Below are positions 34,901-47,114 of a DNA stretch of 64,000 nucleotides, piece after piece. The DNA lies in the NCBI GenBank assembly GCA_019321725.1, contig CM033122.1, positions 1,116,001-1,180,000 on the forward strand, in the 5' to 3' direction. The stretch's first letter is position 1; each line of letters begins with the position of its first letter. The position numbers and the translations under genes were made by a program. Below the pieces are notes generated by a model that was not told where the DNA came from, did no database searches, and saw nothing but the letters and a program-made list of their open reading frames with translations. This DNA is from Paulownia fortunei. Its lineage: Eukaryota; Streptophyta; Magnoliopsida; Lamiales; Paulowniaceae.

Positions 34901-37216
34901 ATTGTGTTCATATTCGCTACATTTTCAAGATGATCGTTTTGACATCTACTTCCTGGTTGTCACTAATGTTTGCACACAACCATGCCAAAAAAAGAGACAT
35001 TTACACAAATAGCTACAACTTCTTGTCTCTGATTGTTATATAACCTCTGTGCATTTAAATGGGCCTCTTAAATTTACTGGACCAATATCTACTGCTCTGT
35101 ATGGTTTCAGTGTAGTGACAAGCTTGGTCTTAGTTTAGAATTGGGTTCATTTGCTGCTGGAGTGATGATAGCGACGACTGATCTTGCTCAGCATACGCTT
35201 GAACAAGTAAGATTACTTTTAACACTTCTTTGATTGTTGGATAAAAATTTACTGCATTCTATTGTGTATTTGAGTGGTTGTCCTCTGAATTGTTTTCATG
35301 TATGTTTATGCATGTCTGAATAGTAAGAAATCTTGTGAATTATATGTACTACTATGTACATTGTTATTGTAGTAGTTTGTTTAATGGCTACATTTGATTT
35401 GAGGCTTGTTATTGTACAGGTGGAACCTATTCGCAACATGTTTGCAGCTCTTTTCCTGGCTAGCATTGGGATGCTGATCCATGTTCATTTTCTGTGGAAT
35501 CATGTTGATATCTTGCTAGCTTCAGTTATATTAGTGGTCATTGTTAAAACTCTAGTAATTTCTGGAGTTGTCAAGGGATTTGGCTACAACAACAAAACTT
35601 CAATTCTTGTAAGATGCTACCATGTTTATATAGCACATTTGGATTTGTCTTTACATGTATGCACTAACAATGTAGCCCTGGTACTTGAGCCATGTAGGTC
35701 GGGATGTCTTTGGCACAAATAGGGGAATTTGCTTTTGTATTGCTTAGTCGTGCCTCAAATCTTCATCTTGTTGAGGTAAATGCTTCCTTTGTAGTTCTGT
35801 AAAAAACTTGAATAACAATTTTACCTTTTCTCCTATGGGGCTCTTTTATGTTGTGGACGGGAGAAAAAGGCTATATTTTCTTGGCTTCACTTGTTGCTGT
35901 GTAAACTCTATGACAAGCACATTGATATTTATGAGGTTTTCTGGTGTTTTGAGAAATTAATTTGTTTTTTCAGGGGAAAGTGTACCTGCTGCTTCTTGGA
36001 ACGACAGCACTCAGCCTGGTAGAAAATCATCTTTCCTCTTGCTTTAGTTTATTCATTATGTAGTAATTTTGGCATGCTTATATATGTGCTTAACTCTATT
36101 TATATGGAGATGGCCTGCTGGTATCCACATCACGTGGATGTCCAAATGTTTATTCAACTGATGGTTCTTTCATATGAACCAAAGCATAACAGAGGTTCCA
36201 TTTTACATCCTGTCAATTGTTAGGGTGCACAACCTCATAATACTGGTTTCTTATTGGCATCCAATCTTCTATAGGTGGATGAAAATAAAATGCAATTAGA
36301 TGGGAAAATGTCTTGTTGGTAGTTGTATTATTTGCATCATTCATATCCAAAGAAAGCCTGCCTTTATTTACTGTGTGATCATAGGAGAGAGAAGCCTTTG
36401 TATTATGTTTGGGATCAATAAATTGGATGCGTGTGTATATGATGTTGAATTAATTATTGTTTTACCTGCACCAATTAAGACGAGACCTTTTTGAGTATGG
36501 ATGAGCTTACCTTGACATGACAGTCCCGCCTTTTCAGCTCTAGTTAGTTATAACTCTATGCCAAGCCAACAACCTGCTTGCTTAGCTGCATTTTTCTCGA
36601 CTGGGAGATTCTTCTACAGTCGAATGACTTGGTTTGACCTTTTAGTTGCACTGCTGGAATATTTTGTGTATTTGCTGATTCTGTACTTAATAGTTACACT
36701 AAATTTGTGGTGATAAGTCTGAAGTTACATGATGCTACTCGGTAACTTTAGTTAATTAAAAAGGTAATTAGTAGTCACTACTAATTATGGCTTCCTTCAA
36801 ATTGTTTGTTTGATCATGAACTGAATCCAAGGCTTTGAAATGTGGGCAAAGGGCAATTGCTCTTTTCAAATTTTAAGGAGGGTCATTGACAAATATACTT
36901 CTGCAGGTAACTACTCCATTGCTTTTCAAGTTAATACCAGCAGTTGTGCACCTTGGCGTGTTGTTACGCTGGTTCTCACCTGAAAGTCAAACTGAGGTAT
37001 TGGAACGAGAAGAATCTCAATTCTTTTTGGTGACTTCCAATTTTTCTATTTGGGCTCTAAAAGATGTTTGCAATATACCTATATTAATTCCCTGAATTGT
37101 TCTTTGAACATGATTTTTACTTCCAGCTTGGATTTAAAGGAGATAGTCTCCGCTCAGACAGTGCTAAGCAGAGAATTGCTTTAATATCTAAGGATCTCTT
37201 GATACATGAAGGATGA
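25973..37216 (+). CDS. K+ efflux antiporter, KEA4/5/6 group
   Basis: Twenty exons: 25973-26201, 26786-26829, 29811-29869, 29983-30061, 30282-30343, 30423-30498, 30577-30651, 31336-31407, 31524-31607, 32753-32821, 32909-32986, 33289-33377, 34506-34602, 34783-34836, 35111-35206, 35420-35608, 35698-35775, 35974-36018, 36907-36996 and 37127-37216. Phases agree, giving 584 residues. It is a CPA2-family cation/H+ antiporter. A signal peptide (residues 1-25) is followed by an acidic soluble region of about 130 residues, then many membrane segments beginning near LISDLVVVIVSATCGG. Landmarks are GYLLAGSVVGPGG, FALGLEFSTTK, FAAGVMIATTDLAQ and GMSLAQIGEFAFVLL. There is no C-terminal KTN nucleotide-binding domain, which separates KEA4-6 from chloroplast KEA1-3. 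KEA4-6 act in Golgi/TGN K+ and pH homeostasis. I cannot say which of 4, 5 or 6 it is. Intron 2 (26830-29810) contains two transposons. Confidence 0.95.
27156..28082. mobile_element. Non-autonomous hAT element, copy 1, purine-rich on + strand
   Basis: A 927-bp insertion in KEA intron 2. Ends are TAGGAGTGGGCATT on the left and the complement of TAGAGGTGGGCATT on the right. It is flanked by a perfect 8-bp duplication ATTTTGAA at 27148-27155 and 28083-28090. Next to each terminus are CGGGT/ACCCGA-rich blocks about 150 bp long. The centre (about 27405-27955) is almost pure A/G and is built from degenerate repeats of about 80 bp. It encodes nothing credible; the long lysine/arginine- or serine/phenylalanine-rich frames are products of base composition. 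Confidence 0.9.
28427..29344. mobile_element. Non-autonomous hAT element, copy 2, opposite orientation, pyrimidine-rich on + strand
   Basis: A 918-bp insertion of the same family, 344 bp downstream of copy 1. The left end is TAGGGGTGGGCATT; the right end is degraded to AATGCCCCCCGAA. The 8-bp duplication GTTGTTAC lies at 28419-28426 and 29345-29352. Its left end (TCCGACATGTCGGGTAGC and following) is the reverse complement of the right end of copy 1, so the two copies face opposite ways. The centre (about 28565-29075) is nearly pure C/T. Confidence 0.88.
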
Positions 37217-38990
37217 CAATTTATTCAATTGTAATGGTTCCACATATTTTACCTTGGAAAAGGTCCTATTACTCCATCTGATGTCTAAACAACTGGAGGA
37301 CAGCTTGATTGGTTCGTCAGTTCTTCTATGTTCCTCTAACAGCAGATCCGTGTGATGTGATATCTGTCATACATGTAACCAAAGTAGTGAAAGACAAAGC
37401 AATACAAGCCTCAAAGACACCAAAGACTCTCTAGGAAGTAATCTAACTGGTAGAGCCACTAACAATTCAAAGCATCATCACATTGGATAAGGTAATGCTC
37501 CTCATTCTGTGATTTTTGTTTTCTTTTCTTCTCCTTAAGTGTAAAATAGTTTTCAGCTTATTCCATGTAATTCAGACAGTTGTTCTTTCCTTTTTTTGCC
37601 CCAATGCTTTTATTTTCTCTTTTTATCTTCTTTTTTTTTTTTTCTCTGTATCTTCAACTTGTAGAGCTTTGATATGTATCATCTGCATTGACTCGAATGG
37701 ACATATGCTGTACAAAAATGCTACAATGAAGTTGAAAGGGGAACTCTGTGGGGAAGATTTTTTTCATCATCTTTTGAAGTTGTTAGTTCTTGAGTGTGTT
37801 GCTCAATATACTACTGTAAGATGAATAGAGAAGAAGCGTAAGTATTATACTGCCTCTCCCCGTCCTCGGCTGCAAATATATCATTACATCGACTAGATAG
37901 ATGATACATACATTTGAGCGTTTGGAAGAACCTCTTTATACATTTCTCCACAGCTGAAGCAGATATTCGTGCTTAGTATTTTAAATTTTGGTTTCCTTAA
38001 TACTATAGCACAGCACCGTGGAATCAAGGAACAACTGAATATGTGAAAACGCAGACCGTATTTTGATTTGAAAACCCATTAAAATTCAAACCTCAACCTG
38101 CAAAATTTGTATCATAATTTAGTCAAGACAAATAGAGAAGAAAATTGAATGCACCCCTCCCCTGTTAATTTGGGGTATTTTAGTGTCCAAATCTTTTGAT
38201 CCAAGTGTTCTGAATGGCAAAACATCCGATTCATCCTAAGAAGAACAAGTCAATTTGGTAGTTTGCATATTAGTAGTAACTAATGCAAAATTAGACATGT
38301 TCGTGTGTTTCTCCTATGTAAACTTTAGCCTCCTAAAAACTTTAATTAAGCCAGCCCTCACCTAGTGTTAATCAGCGATTCTCAAAATAAGCATGGCCCA
38401 TTGGTGGACATGTTGATGCAATGTTAGCTTAAAATAACTATGCCACACTCGCACACAACACACACTAATATGCAAATTGTAAGTCCCCGTTCCTTTTGTT
38501 CCTTTGCCTTTGAGATGAATTTTACATCAGAACTGCGGCCTCACGTGTGAGCATTGGCAGTTCACAATTTTATTTTATATTTATAACTCCATAAATATTT
38601 TTTTCGAATAAATTTATTGATGGCGCCACACCTTTGCCTTTGACCCTTTGGGCAAGCATCCAATTATACTGGTAAAAGATTTTACAAAAAAATATAAAAA
38701 AATAAAAAAAATGTGCCACTAGCCAGCTAATTGAATGATCGGCCACTCAAACTCCATACTTTTTTCCATAACCTTGAATTTTGATGGTGTCCAGTCCACT
38801 CTCCAATTTGAGTATTGCCATTATTTAGTATCCCCAAGTTGTAATTTTATGGTTGGTGCTAATGATGAAGTTGAGTGCTGACTTCTCTACTCTATTTCAT
38901 GGCGCATTTTATGGAATAAAAGAGGAATATAATAGAGAATGGTCAAAGTATTTAATTTAATTAATTATATCATACTGAAATGTTATTTTC

Positions 38991-38993
<3 letters not shown>

Positions 38994-39045
<52 letters not shown>
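38994..39045. repeat. (GA)26 microsatellite
   Basis: Uninterrupted GA dinucleotides about 1.8 kb downstream of the KEA stop codon. Confidence 0.95.
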
Positions 39046-39047
<2 letters not shown>

Positions 39048-40084
39048 TTCCAATGAGAAATGAAGGCGTAGAGAGGTAAATTTTGACGCAAGTTGCGCAC
39101 CGCTTGTGACGGATAAAAGAGATGACAACAAAGGGCATCAAGGTCCAAATATTGAAGCATGCAAAGCATCCAACGCAAAATGTCAAAAATGGTTACAACC
39201 TTTTTGCATCTTTTAGTGAAGGAAGATTACAAATTCAAACCAAAGCTATTACCAACAAAAACAAACATATGCATATACATATATGTATAAATATGAAAAA
39301 TACTTTTTTAATACCACGATACAGGGTATTGCAAGTTTGGTATTGTCGTGAAATTTTTGACAGAAAAAGTCATGTGCACTCGACATGGCTGTTAAGTGAT
39401 TTGTGAGAGAATTTGTCGTGTTTCAAATCTTCTATTCCACTTTTTATGTGTATATAAATATAATTTATTTTCTATCTCAATTTTTTTTAGGATATCCTAA
39501 AATAAAACACTATTTATTGAAATAATTATTTTTTCTTCATCAATACATTCTTATTTTAAAATAATAATGTAAAACGACTGTTGATTTTCAATCCCTATTT
39601 TTGAGAGCAATATTGAAAAGACACTTAAAATTTTCATGTTTTCAACTCTGGTCTAAAATTCTGTGATGAGTCAATGGAGAAATGATGGATGGGAAGAGTG
39701 TAAAAGTGTAAGATATGGATATATACATATGTAACACTGATGATTATTATCTATTAAGTATTTTATCTAATGTATACTGTGGTGTACATATATGAATTTA
39801 TTATGCATGAATTTATTTACATGATTATACATGTATATATAACAGCTGTATTAAACATATATGTTTATGTTCTCGAATTATGAAAACTACATTATATGTA
39901 CAACAATATTCATGTATCATAAGATATTATATATTAAATAATAGAAATGCCATATATATAATATATATTACAAAATTTTAAATTTTAAAATATATATTGT
40001 ATATGTCACAAACGTTTTATAGAATATTTCTTAATTTACTTTACTTACATTATTTATATATGAATGATATTCTGTATAATCTAT

Positions 40085-40632
40085 ATCATACATTTTGAGA
40101 AATTATAAATGTCAGATATAGACAAAACATAAAATATGTCCATACGCCATTGTATTTATTTATGAATTAAAAAATAAATGTGTGTGCATTAATTCTAAAT
40201 GCAAAAAATGTAAGTAAGTTAACAGAGAAATTCCCACAAAAAATACTTTTGTTCAATTACACTTTTATGTGATATATGGATATTAAATATAAAAATATAC
40301 AATCCTATTTAACCTATGGACGAATATGCAAGCATGCATTTTATGCTTGTTTGAGTAATAGCAGTGAATATTTTCCAATATCATGCTCAGAATAGAGCTA
40401 TGGAATTTTTATTTGTTTGACTTACATAACTTACATATCAATAGTCTTATATATGATCTTATTATACATTTTGAGAAATAATAAATGTCAGTTATAGACA
40501 AATTATAAAATATATTTTGTGCGCTAGTGTATTTATTTATAAATTTAAAAATAAATGTGTGTGTAATGTTTCTAAATGCAAAAAATCTAAGGAAGTTAGC
40601 AAAGAAATTTCCACCATAAATATTACTGTTCA
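40085..40632. repeat. Direct duplication, two copies of about 170 bp spaced 376 bp
   Basis: Copy 1 at about 40085-40256 and copy 2 at about 40461-40632 share TACATTTTGAGAAAT, AAATGTCAGNTATAGACAAA, TGTATTTATTTAT and TCTAAATGCAAAAAAT in the same order. The offset is 376 bp at both the first and the last shared motif, so the unit is probably the whole 376 bp with the intervening part diverged. Confidence 0.75.
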
Positions 40633-41934
40633 GTTATAAAAAATGTAAAATTACACAATACATAGACATACAGATATTGATGTCCAACGAAGTGTACAAA
40701 TATTTGATATTATCTGTTTTAAACGGAGTTTTACGATTTTATTTTAGCAAAAAGCCTTTTGGAGGCAGATGGGGTAGTCCTTCATTTATAAGTAATAGAC
40801 CACTCACATGCTCAATGCGGGGTGAATCCCTTCCTCCTAGCATAAGCCCACAACAAGTGGGTGAATTGTGTACGCAGGGAGTTGGAGCAAGACGATACCA
40901 AAATGATTTGGTATTATTTTGAGGGGTAGAACTCCCGCGAAATTGAATTGTTAGGTGGGATATTGTTTACGTCACAATAAAATATTATGGGTGTTAGGGG
41001 TTTACCCGATAAAAATCATCTGACACTCAAGTCAGATTCAAAACAGAGAAAAATTTGAGAACTTGATATCAAAGATTGCTTAGTAAATTGCTACCTTTTA
41101 CTAATAAAGATCGAGAGAATTTAAAGTGTTGATATTTTGATTTTCTTGGATTTGCTCCTTATGGTTTTAATAATTTTTGATGGGTTTAATTCAATAATTT
41201 TTGGACTTATTAGATTTAGCCTATTGAGTAACTTTTAACTTGATCCACAACTCAGATATGTCTGTTTATGGTCCATCAATATAAATATATATACATAAAT
41301 TACATATGACAATAAATACAATAGTAATATTTTGCACCCATTTGCAGATAAAGTCAAGTTCAAATGAGAGAATTTTGGAGAAATAAGATTAGTATTTTCG
41401 TTTGATGCTTTTAGAATCAGACATAAAGAGTTATTTCTAGGTTTTTATAGTAAAAATGAAGTATGTGCCCCTTATATGCAGTGCCTTCCAAAACTAACAA
41501 TCACATACACATGTGTGTAATTTTTGTCAGAACCAAACTTGCAAAAATTAAATTCTTTTAGGGTACAAAATTGACAAATACACTATGACTAAGAAAATGA
41601 TTTTTCCTATAAAAATATGTATGTATCTGTATATATAGGTTGGTTGGTACGTGTGGATGAGTAAATTAACGAGGACATATATGGCATTTTGGTTTATGGA
41701 TCCTCCCTGAGGCTGAGGCTGAGGATGGGTTCCTGTTTCTGTGCCATCAGACAACTGCTTTTTGATCCACATCAAGACATTGGTTTTTTGTCAGTGCATT
41801 AATCCTTCCAAAATTTCAAACCCCATATTTCATTCATTACTTCAACAGGAAGTCTTCCTTTTTCTTTTTTTAATTCTTCTCTTGGGACTGAGGAACTCTT
41901 TATCTTTATTTATTTACTAACCCTTTATTTTATT

Positions 41935-41937
<3 letters not shown>

Positions 41938-41982
<45 letters not shown>
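41938..41982. repeat. (TA)22 microsatellite
   Basis: Pure TA dinucleotides, followed by a G-rich stretch. Confidence 0.95.
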
Positions 41983-41985
<3 letters not shown>

Positions 41986-44928
41986 GGGGGTTTTGGGGGT
42001 GGGTGAAGGCCTGAAGGGTGTTTAATAATAAATATTGGAGGTGATCTTTCCAGAAGTACTTTTGTATTAATATGTTACTGTCTCCTTATGTTATTACAAA
42101 TCTTTTATCCTAGAATGTAATGCCACTAGGTCTATGGTCAAAACACATCAAGAGAGACTAGAATTCCAATATTTGATTACAATGCAAAATAAGATTATAT
42201 CAACTCATATTTTAGTATTGCATCATTTAAACCTATATACGTGATAAATATGTTAAGAGAGAAGAGACATTCTGAATTCAATTACCTCGACTAACCATTT
42301 ACATAAAATTCACAAAATATTGTAACGCGCGTAACAAGAAAACTTTCAAGAAAGGCGACATTAATTTTATCCATTATTTACCATAATCTTCTCTTGGGAA
42401 ATCCTAATTTTTTTGGCTGAAAAAAAGAAATACAAGAAGCCAATTTCTTCCACATATCTTAGATTAATTTTCAATCCCTATGGAAATTAAATGACAAGAA
42501 CCCCTCATCTCACATGCATTATTGAGTACTTATAAAAATAATACTCCACTGAATACAAGGCTGTGGATTTGTGCAGTTATCATCACACACACATATATTA
42601 ACATTAATTCATCCAAAATAATGATCAATAAATTACTCCTCCATGTATTATTATTATGGTGGTAGATTAATTTGAATAATGTGAGCCATGATATTTGCTC
42701 AAATGAAATAAGACCATAAATAAAATATTTTTATGTTCTTGGCCCACATTAAAACAAAAAATATATATTTATAGATTTAAATATAATTAAATATATGTGT
42801 ACCTAGGGTAAAGTGGGGCCAGGGGTGTGGTTAGGAGAGGAATCCTGCAAAGTGGAGTTTAGATCACGCGGGCAGTTTGTTAACTCTCTCACATGATCCA
42901 CGAATCTACAGCTTGCCCTTTTCAACGATGGCGACTACACCCTTCTTCCAGGCCATTTGTCTTTTTTTCTCCCCACAATTTTACCCTTTTATCCTTTTAT
43001 CCTTTTATTTTTATTTTTAATTCAAGCGCACACCCACTCATACACGTGGGGTCAAATCCCTACCATTCACACAAAGGTAAAAGACGGTACCACTGTCTTA
43101 AAATTTAAGATTGATTTTATCAAAAATTTTAAAGATTCGAATTCATCCCAGACACAAATATAGATCCAACGAGTTGGACTCATTAAACTTGTTAGACTCG
43201 CTATATAATTTTAAAGATATTAGACAATATATTTTCAAAAAATAATACCACTAAATTTTCTTAAAAAATATATTTTAAAAAAATACTACCCCAAAAATTC
43301 ATATATAATAATTTTTAAAATAAATAAAAATTAAATACGACGGATTCAGGACGAGCGGATTTGAAAATAACAAATTAAGATCCGCCTCAAACCCCTTTAT
43401 AATTTTAAAAAATTCATCTCATATAAAACAAGTTTAAATTTAGACTCACCCCATCATCATCCCTGTAAACTAATTGAGTTTAATCCATAGATTAATTAGT
43501 TCTTTATCTGAACCGATCACTGTAAATGAAAGAAAAAAGATTCTTAATGTCACTTATTGTAGATAATGACATGCATATTAATCAATTTAGATAGACCACT
43601 ATTATTTTCTCAACTGAGTTTGAAACAACGATCTTTTTAGCTCCTAGTGCAATAAAGACGTATACTGCAACAATACAGAGTCAGTAATAATGAATTATAA
43701 GTCATTTAATCCTTTTATGGGCATGGTGATTGATCAATTCAAACAAATCTTGAGATAACATTTGAAAATAATTTATTAAGCAATCATCGCGACAAATTTA
43801 TTTAACAAATATACCCCATGTCAATCCCATTACTTAATTGGCATCCAAATAACTTGCTTGATAGTCAATACTGTGATTACATCATGGCATTCAATAGTTT
43901 TTTTTCTCTCAAATGTGAGATGGTCATGAATCTTTATTTGCTTTAATGGATTCATGAGCCTACAAGAATTAAACACAAATTTCTTTTCAATGGTCCAGTC
44001 TTTGCTTTCATGAAAAAGAATAGCACTTTTTTTTTAATTCGAACCCTGAAACAAAAAAAAATAGGGGAGACGTAGGAGTCGTATTTCTAATTTTATGTAT
44101 AAAAGGTAAAATCAAATACTACAATTCAGAATTAGTGAAAATAATAGCAACTATGAAAAAAGTATAGTGCTATTACTTGAGAAATATGACTACTCATGAC
44201 TTGTCTGCAAGTTGCAAAATTATCATCATAAACTAATCCCAACAGCTGTTTTCTTATTGTAGCTTGTTCCTATACTTCTTTCCTCTACTTGAACTCTTCT
44301 TTAAATTCTGTTTTGCTAAAAGTGGAAAGGCATTGCCCTAAAGTTAAGGCCTAAGGTAGACAAATTTCTTGTCATTTTTCAAAACTTAGGATAACCGAAC
44401 AAATAGAAATCCATACATGTATTGTTTGATTATGGCAATATATTTATACCCTTTTCCAAATCTGGTTATAACTCGCAAGATGCCACCATTGTCTTGCTCA
44501 TTTTTATTTAATTTAATACTAATCCCTTTCTTGGAAAAATGACAAACTGACAAGAGAGTTGTATAAATTACAAACCCCAAGGTCAAATCCGTCCAAACAC
44601 CCCCTGAAAACTCAAACAAACAAACCCTAAACACCCCCACCCCACATACTTGACTCCCTCCATTCTCAAGTGTTTCATTCGTATAATTGCCTACTTCTTT
44701 CATCCTTTTTCTCCCCCAAAGTTTTAGTATATAGTATTTTCCGCCCACCCCCCTCCATATTTAGTTAGTCCTCCAACCCCACCATTTTTTTCTTTTCTCC
44801 TTATTTTCATCATCTCCTCTCTTTCTTGAATCAAGAATTCCTAGTATCAGTGGACAAAAACCAAAATTTTCCATTTTAAATTTCTTTTTTTCCCCCTCCC
44901 ACCTCATCAAACCACCTTCTCAAAGCTC

Positions 44929-44939
44929 CATATATACAT
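44929..44939 (+). promoter_or_regulatory. Probable TATA box of PYL2
   Basis: CATATATACAT lies about 185 bp upstream of the PYL2 ATG, in an otherwise pyrimidine-rich leader. A start site about 30 bp downstream would give a 5' UTR of roughly 150 bp. Inferred from motif and position only. Confidence 0.4.
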
Positions 44940-45118
44940 AAATACCTCCAAAACCTCCTCTACTTTCTCTTTCTTGAATCAAGAAATTGTGTCAACCCCT
45001 TTTCTCCATTGAAAATTTATGCTTCTTTTTCAAAAAAATTAGCCAGCCCTCAAGAAATCCACACATAAACCTCCGAAAACAATTTTTTCTTTGACCATTT
45101 TCTGGCTTTCTTGAATCA

Positions 45119-45682
45119 ATGGATGACAAAACTCAAATCCCTGGTGGCCTAACGCCGGAAGAATACGCGCAGCTGGAGCACGTGATCCGCACGTACCACA
45201 CCTTCGACGCATTGCCCAACACATGCACGTCCCTCATCACGCAGCGCATCGACGCGCCGGCGGAGGCGGTGTGGCCACTCGTGCGGCGGTTCGACAACCC
45301 CCAGCGCTACAAGCACTTCATCAAGAGCTGCAGGCTCATCGGCGACGGCGGCGTCGGCAGCATACGCGAGGTGACGGTGGTTTCCGGCCTCCCCGCGTCC
45401 ACCTCCACCGAGCGGCTAGAAATTCTGGACGACGAAAAGCATATACTGAGCTTCCGAGTGGTGGGTGGCGAGCATAGGTTGAACAATTATCGTTCGGTGA
45501 CTTCTGTTAATGAATTCAAGAAAGATGGGAAAGTTTATACGATTGTTTTGGAGTCGTATATCGTAGATATACCAGAGGGAAATACGGGGGAGGATACCAA
45601 GATGTTTACGGATACGGTGGTGAAGCTGAATCTTCAGAAGCTAGGGGTGGTGGCAATAGCATCTATGCATGGCCACGAATGA
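45119..45682 (+). CDS. PYL2: Abscisic acid receptor, PYL2 type (PYR/PYL/RCAR)
   Basis: Intronless gene for a 187-residue START-fold protein that binds abscisic acid and then inhibits clade A PP2C phosphatases, releasing SnRK2 kinases; it acts in cytosol and nucleus. Landmarks are the gate loop SGLPA (residues 89-93), the latch HRL (119-121, in GGEHRL), the ligand-contact lysine in YKHF (K65), the STERL glutamate (E98) and the C-terminal helix MFTDTVVKLNLQKLG. The start GLTPEEYAQLEHVIRTYHTF and CRLIGDGGVGSIREVTV match PYL2 better than PYR1/PYL1 or PYL4-6, so a dimeric-class receptor is likely. The ATG at 45119 gives the expected N-terminus. The first half of the gene is strikingly GC-rich and the second half AT-rich. 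All functional residues I can check are intact. Confidence 0.96.
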   Translation: MDDKTQIPGGLTPEEYAQLEHVIRTYHTFDALPNTCTSLITQRIDAPAEAVWPLVRRFDNPQRYKHFIKSCRLIGDGGVGSIREVTVVSGLPASTSTERLEILDDEKHILSFRVVGGEHRLNNYRSVTSVNEFKKDGKVYTIVLESYIVDIPEGNTGEDTKMFTDTVVKLNLQKLGVVAIASMHGHE

Positions 45683-46013
45683 ATTAATTTCTTCGGTAAT
45701 TTCTTGGGTTCCGATGAGTAAAGGTGCACTGTGTGTGGATTGGACGGCGATGATGCTGCAGACCAGGTAAGAATAATAGTGGTGGTGCAAAAATGATGGT
45801 GGTGCCGCTGTTTTTTTTTTCCTTTTTTATTTTTTTCTATTTAAATTTGAATATTTGTTTAGTGGCTAGAAAAGGGCTTTCTTTTGTCATGCAAGTTGGA
45901 ATTAGTTTTTTTTTTTTTTTTTTTTTTTTGTATAGTTGTTAGAATAGTTCAATGTGTTTGGTGGATTATATAGTTGTGTTAGTTTACTTTTCCATCCTAG
46001 TTTTGGTGCTTTA

Positions 46014-46760
46014 ATTTGCTATTGACATTTTGCTTTTCAATAAATGGTTGGCTGATCTTGGGTCTTAGATATTTGTTTTCTTGGATGTTGTTTCTAACTT
46101 AGATTTTACCATTAACATTTTTAGGGTAGAGAGAGAGAGGGAGAGAAATGAGTTTGGTTGTATATAAAGTGGGCTCAATGAATTGTGATCAGTGGCAATT
46201 CACTGGCTTCCTCAGGATAATGGCAATGCAAGTAGCCATTCACAAAAATACTAATCTTTGTATTCCATTATGACTAATTGTGCAATTGCCAATCTATATG
46301 TCACCATTTTGATTCTTTTATTAATCCACACATGTATAGCTCCAATATATGCATGCCCATATCGTTGTCAAGTGTTCTATTTTTTGTACATTTTTCTTTC
46401 TTATTTTTGTGGACTGGATAATTCAGTTTGGTGCTTTGCTCTTGCCATTTCATTTTCAATAAATGATTGGCCGATCTTGGCTCCCCTGGATATTTTCTCA
46501 GTCTTGATTCTTTGTTTTCTTTCGGATATTTCGAATATTGAGAATCTTAAGTTTATCCTTATAGGGGAGAGTGATGTGTTTGGTTTTATTTTTGTGGGCT
46601 CAATGAATTGTGAACACCATAGAATAAGGGCCTATTCAATGGCTTCCTCACAATATCCATTGACAATTAATGTACTTCTCATTGGCCTTTAGATCAATAT
46701 AATTACCATAACCTAATAGTACGTCCATTTTTCAATCTATATGTCACCATTTTGATTTGT
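46014..46760. repeat. Tandem duplication of about 0.43 kb in the PYL2 3' flank
   Basis: Copy A (from about 46014) and copy B (from about 46432) share, in order, TTTTCAATAAATG, GGGCTCAATGAATTGTG, TCAATGGCTTCCTCA-like and CAATCTATATGTCACC. Offsets between the matches are about 419, 425 and 443 bp, showing indels after duplication. Confidence 0.8.
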
Positions 46761-47092
46761 TTAGTTTGAATAGAACCTATATATGCATGCTTGTGTATTC
46801 AACCTGTCTCGCTCTTTGAAACTCATGGAAAAAAGAAAAGAAAAGATCATCACATTAAGTGTCCCCTTCTTTTTGTTTATCTTCACTATCTTACATTAAT
46901 TGGTTACCTATGTTACCAGGACATATATGTACTGTCTTCTAATTATAAGCTATGTACTCAAAAGGATAGTTTTCACTTTTATCGATGAAATCGTGTATGC
47001 CTTATCACAATTTTTCATGTACTTGCAATACAATAGGTGTTGAATTCATTACAGGCAAAGACTGTGAATCATAAAGTTTCAATAACTTTGTC

Positions 47093-47114
47093 TGTGTGTG
47101 TGTGTGTGTGTGTG
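47093..47114. repeat. (TG)11 microsatellite
   Basis: Pure TG run in intergenic DNA. Confidence 0.95.

Larger units (their letters stand above)
37217..45118. other. Intergenic between KEA and PYL2
   Basis: The first 600 bp are probably KEA 3' UTR or flank. The remainder has no gene I can support. It includes an (AG)n tract (38994-39045), a duplicated AT-rich block (40085-40632), a less AT-rich unexplained segment (about 40740-41000), a (TA)n tract (41938-41982), and the PYL2 promoter. The minus-strand frame at 41775-41548 is proline/glutamine-rich at one point but has no recognised domain. Confidence 0.55.

Noticed and set aside
41548..41790. Small minus-strand gene with a Pro/Gln repeat
   Set aside because: No recognised domain, no supporting splice structure, and AT-rich, non-coding-looking sequence downstream.
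45223..45477. Second open frame inside PYL2 (Arg/Ala-rich)
   Set aside because: Shadow frame caused by the GC-rich first half of PYL2; the PYL2 frame is unmistakable.
46258..46692. 144-residue hydrophobic open frame downstream of PYL2
   Set aside because: It lies within the duplicated AT-rich block, its counterpart in the other copy is not open, and there is no recognisable family.
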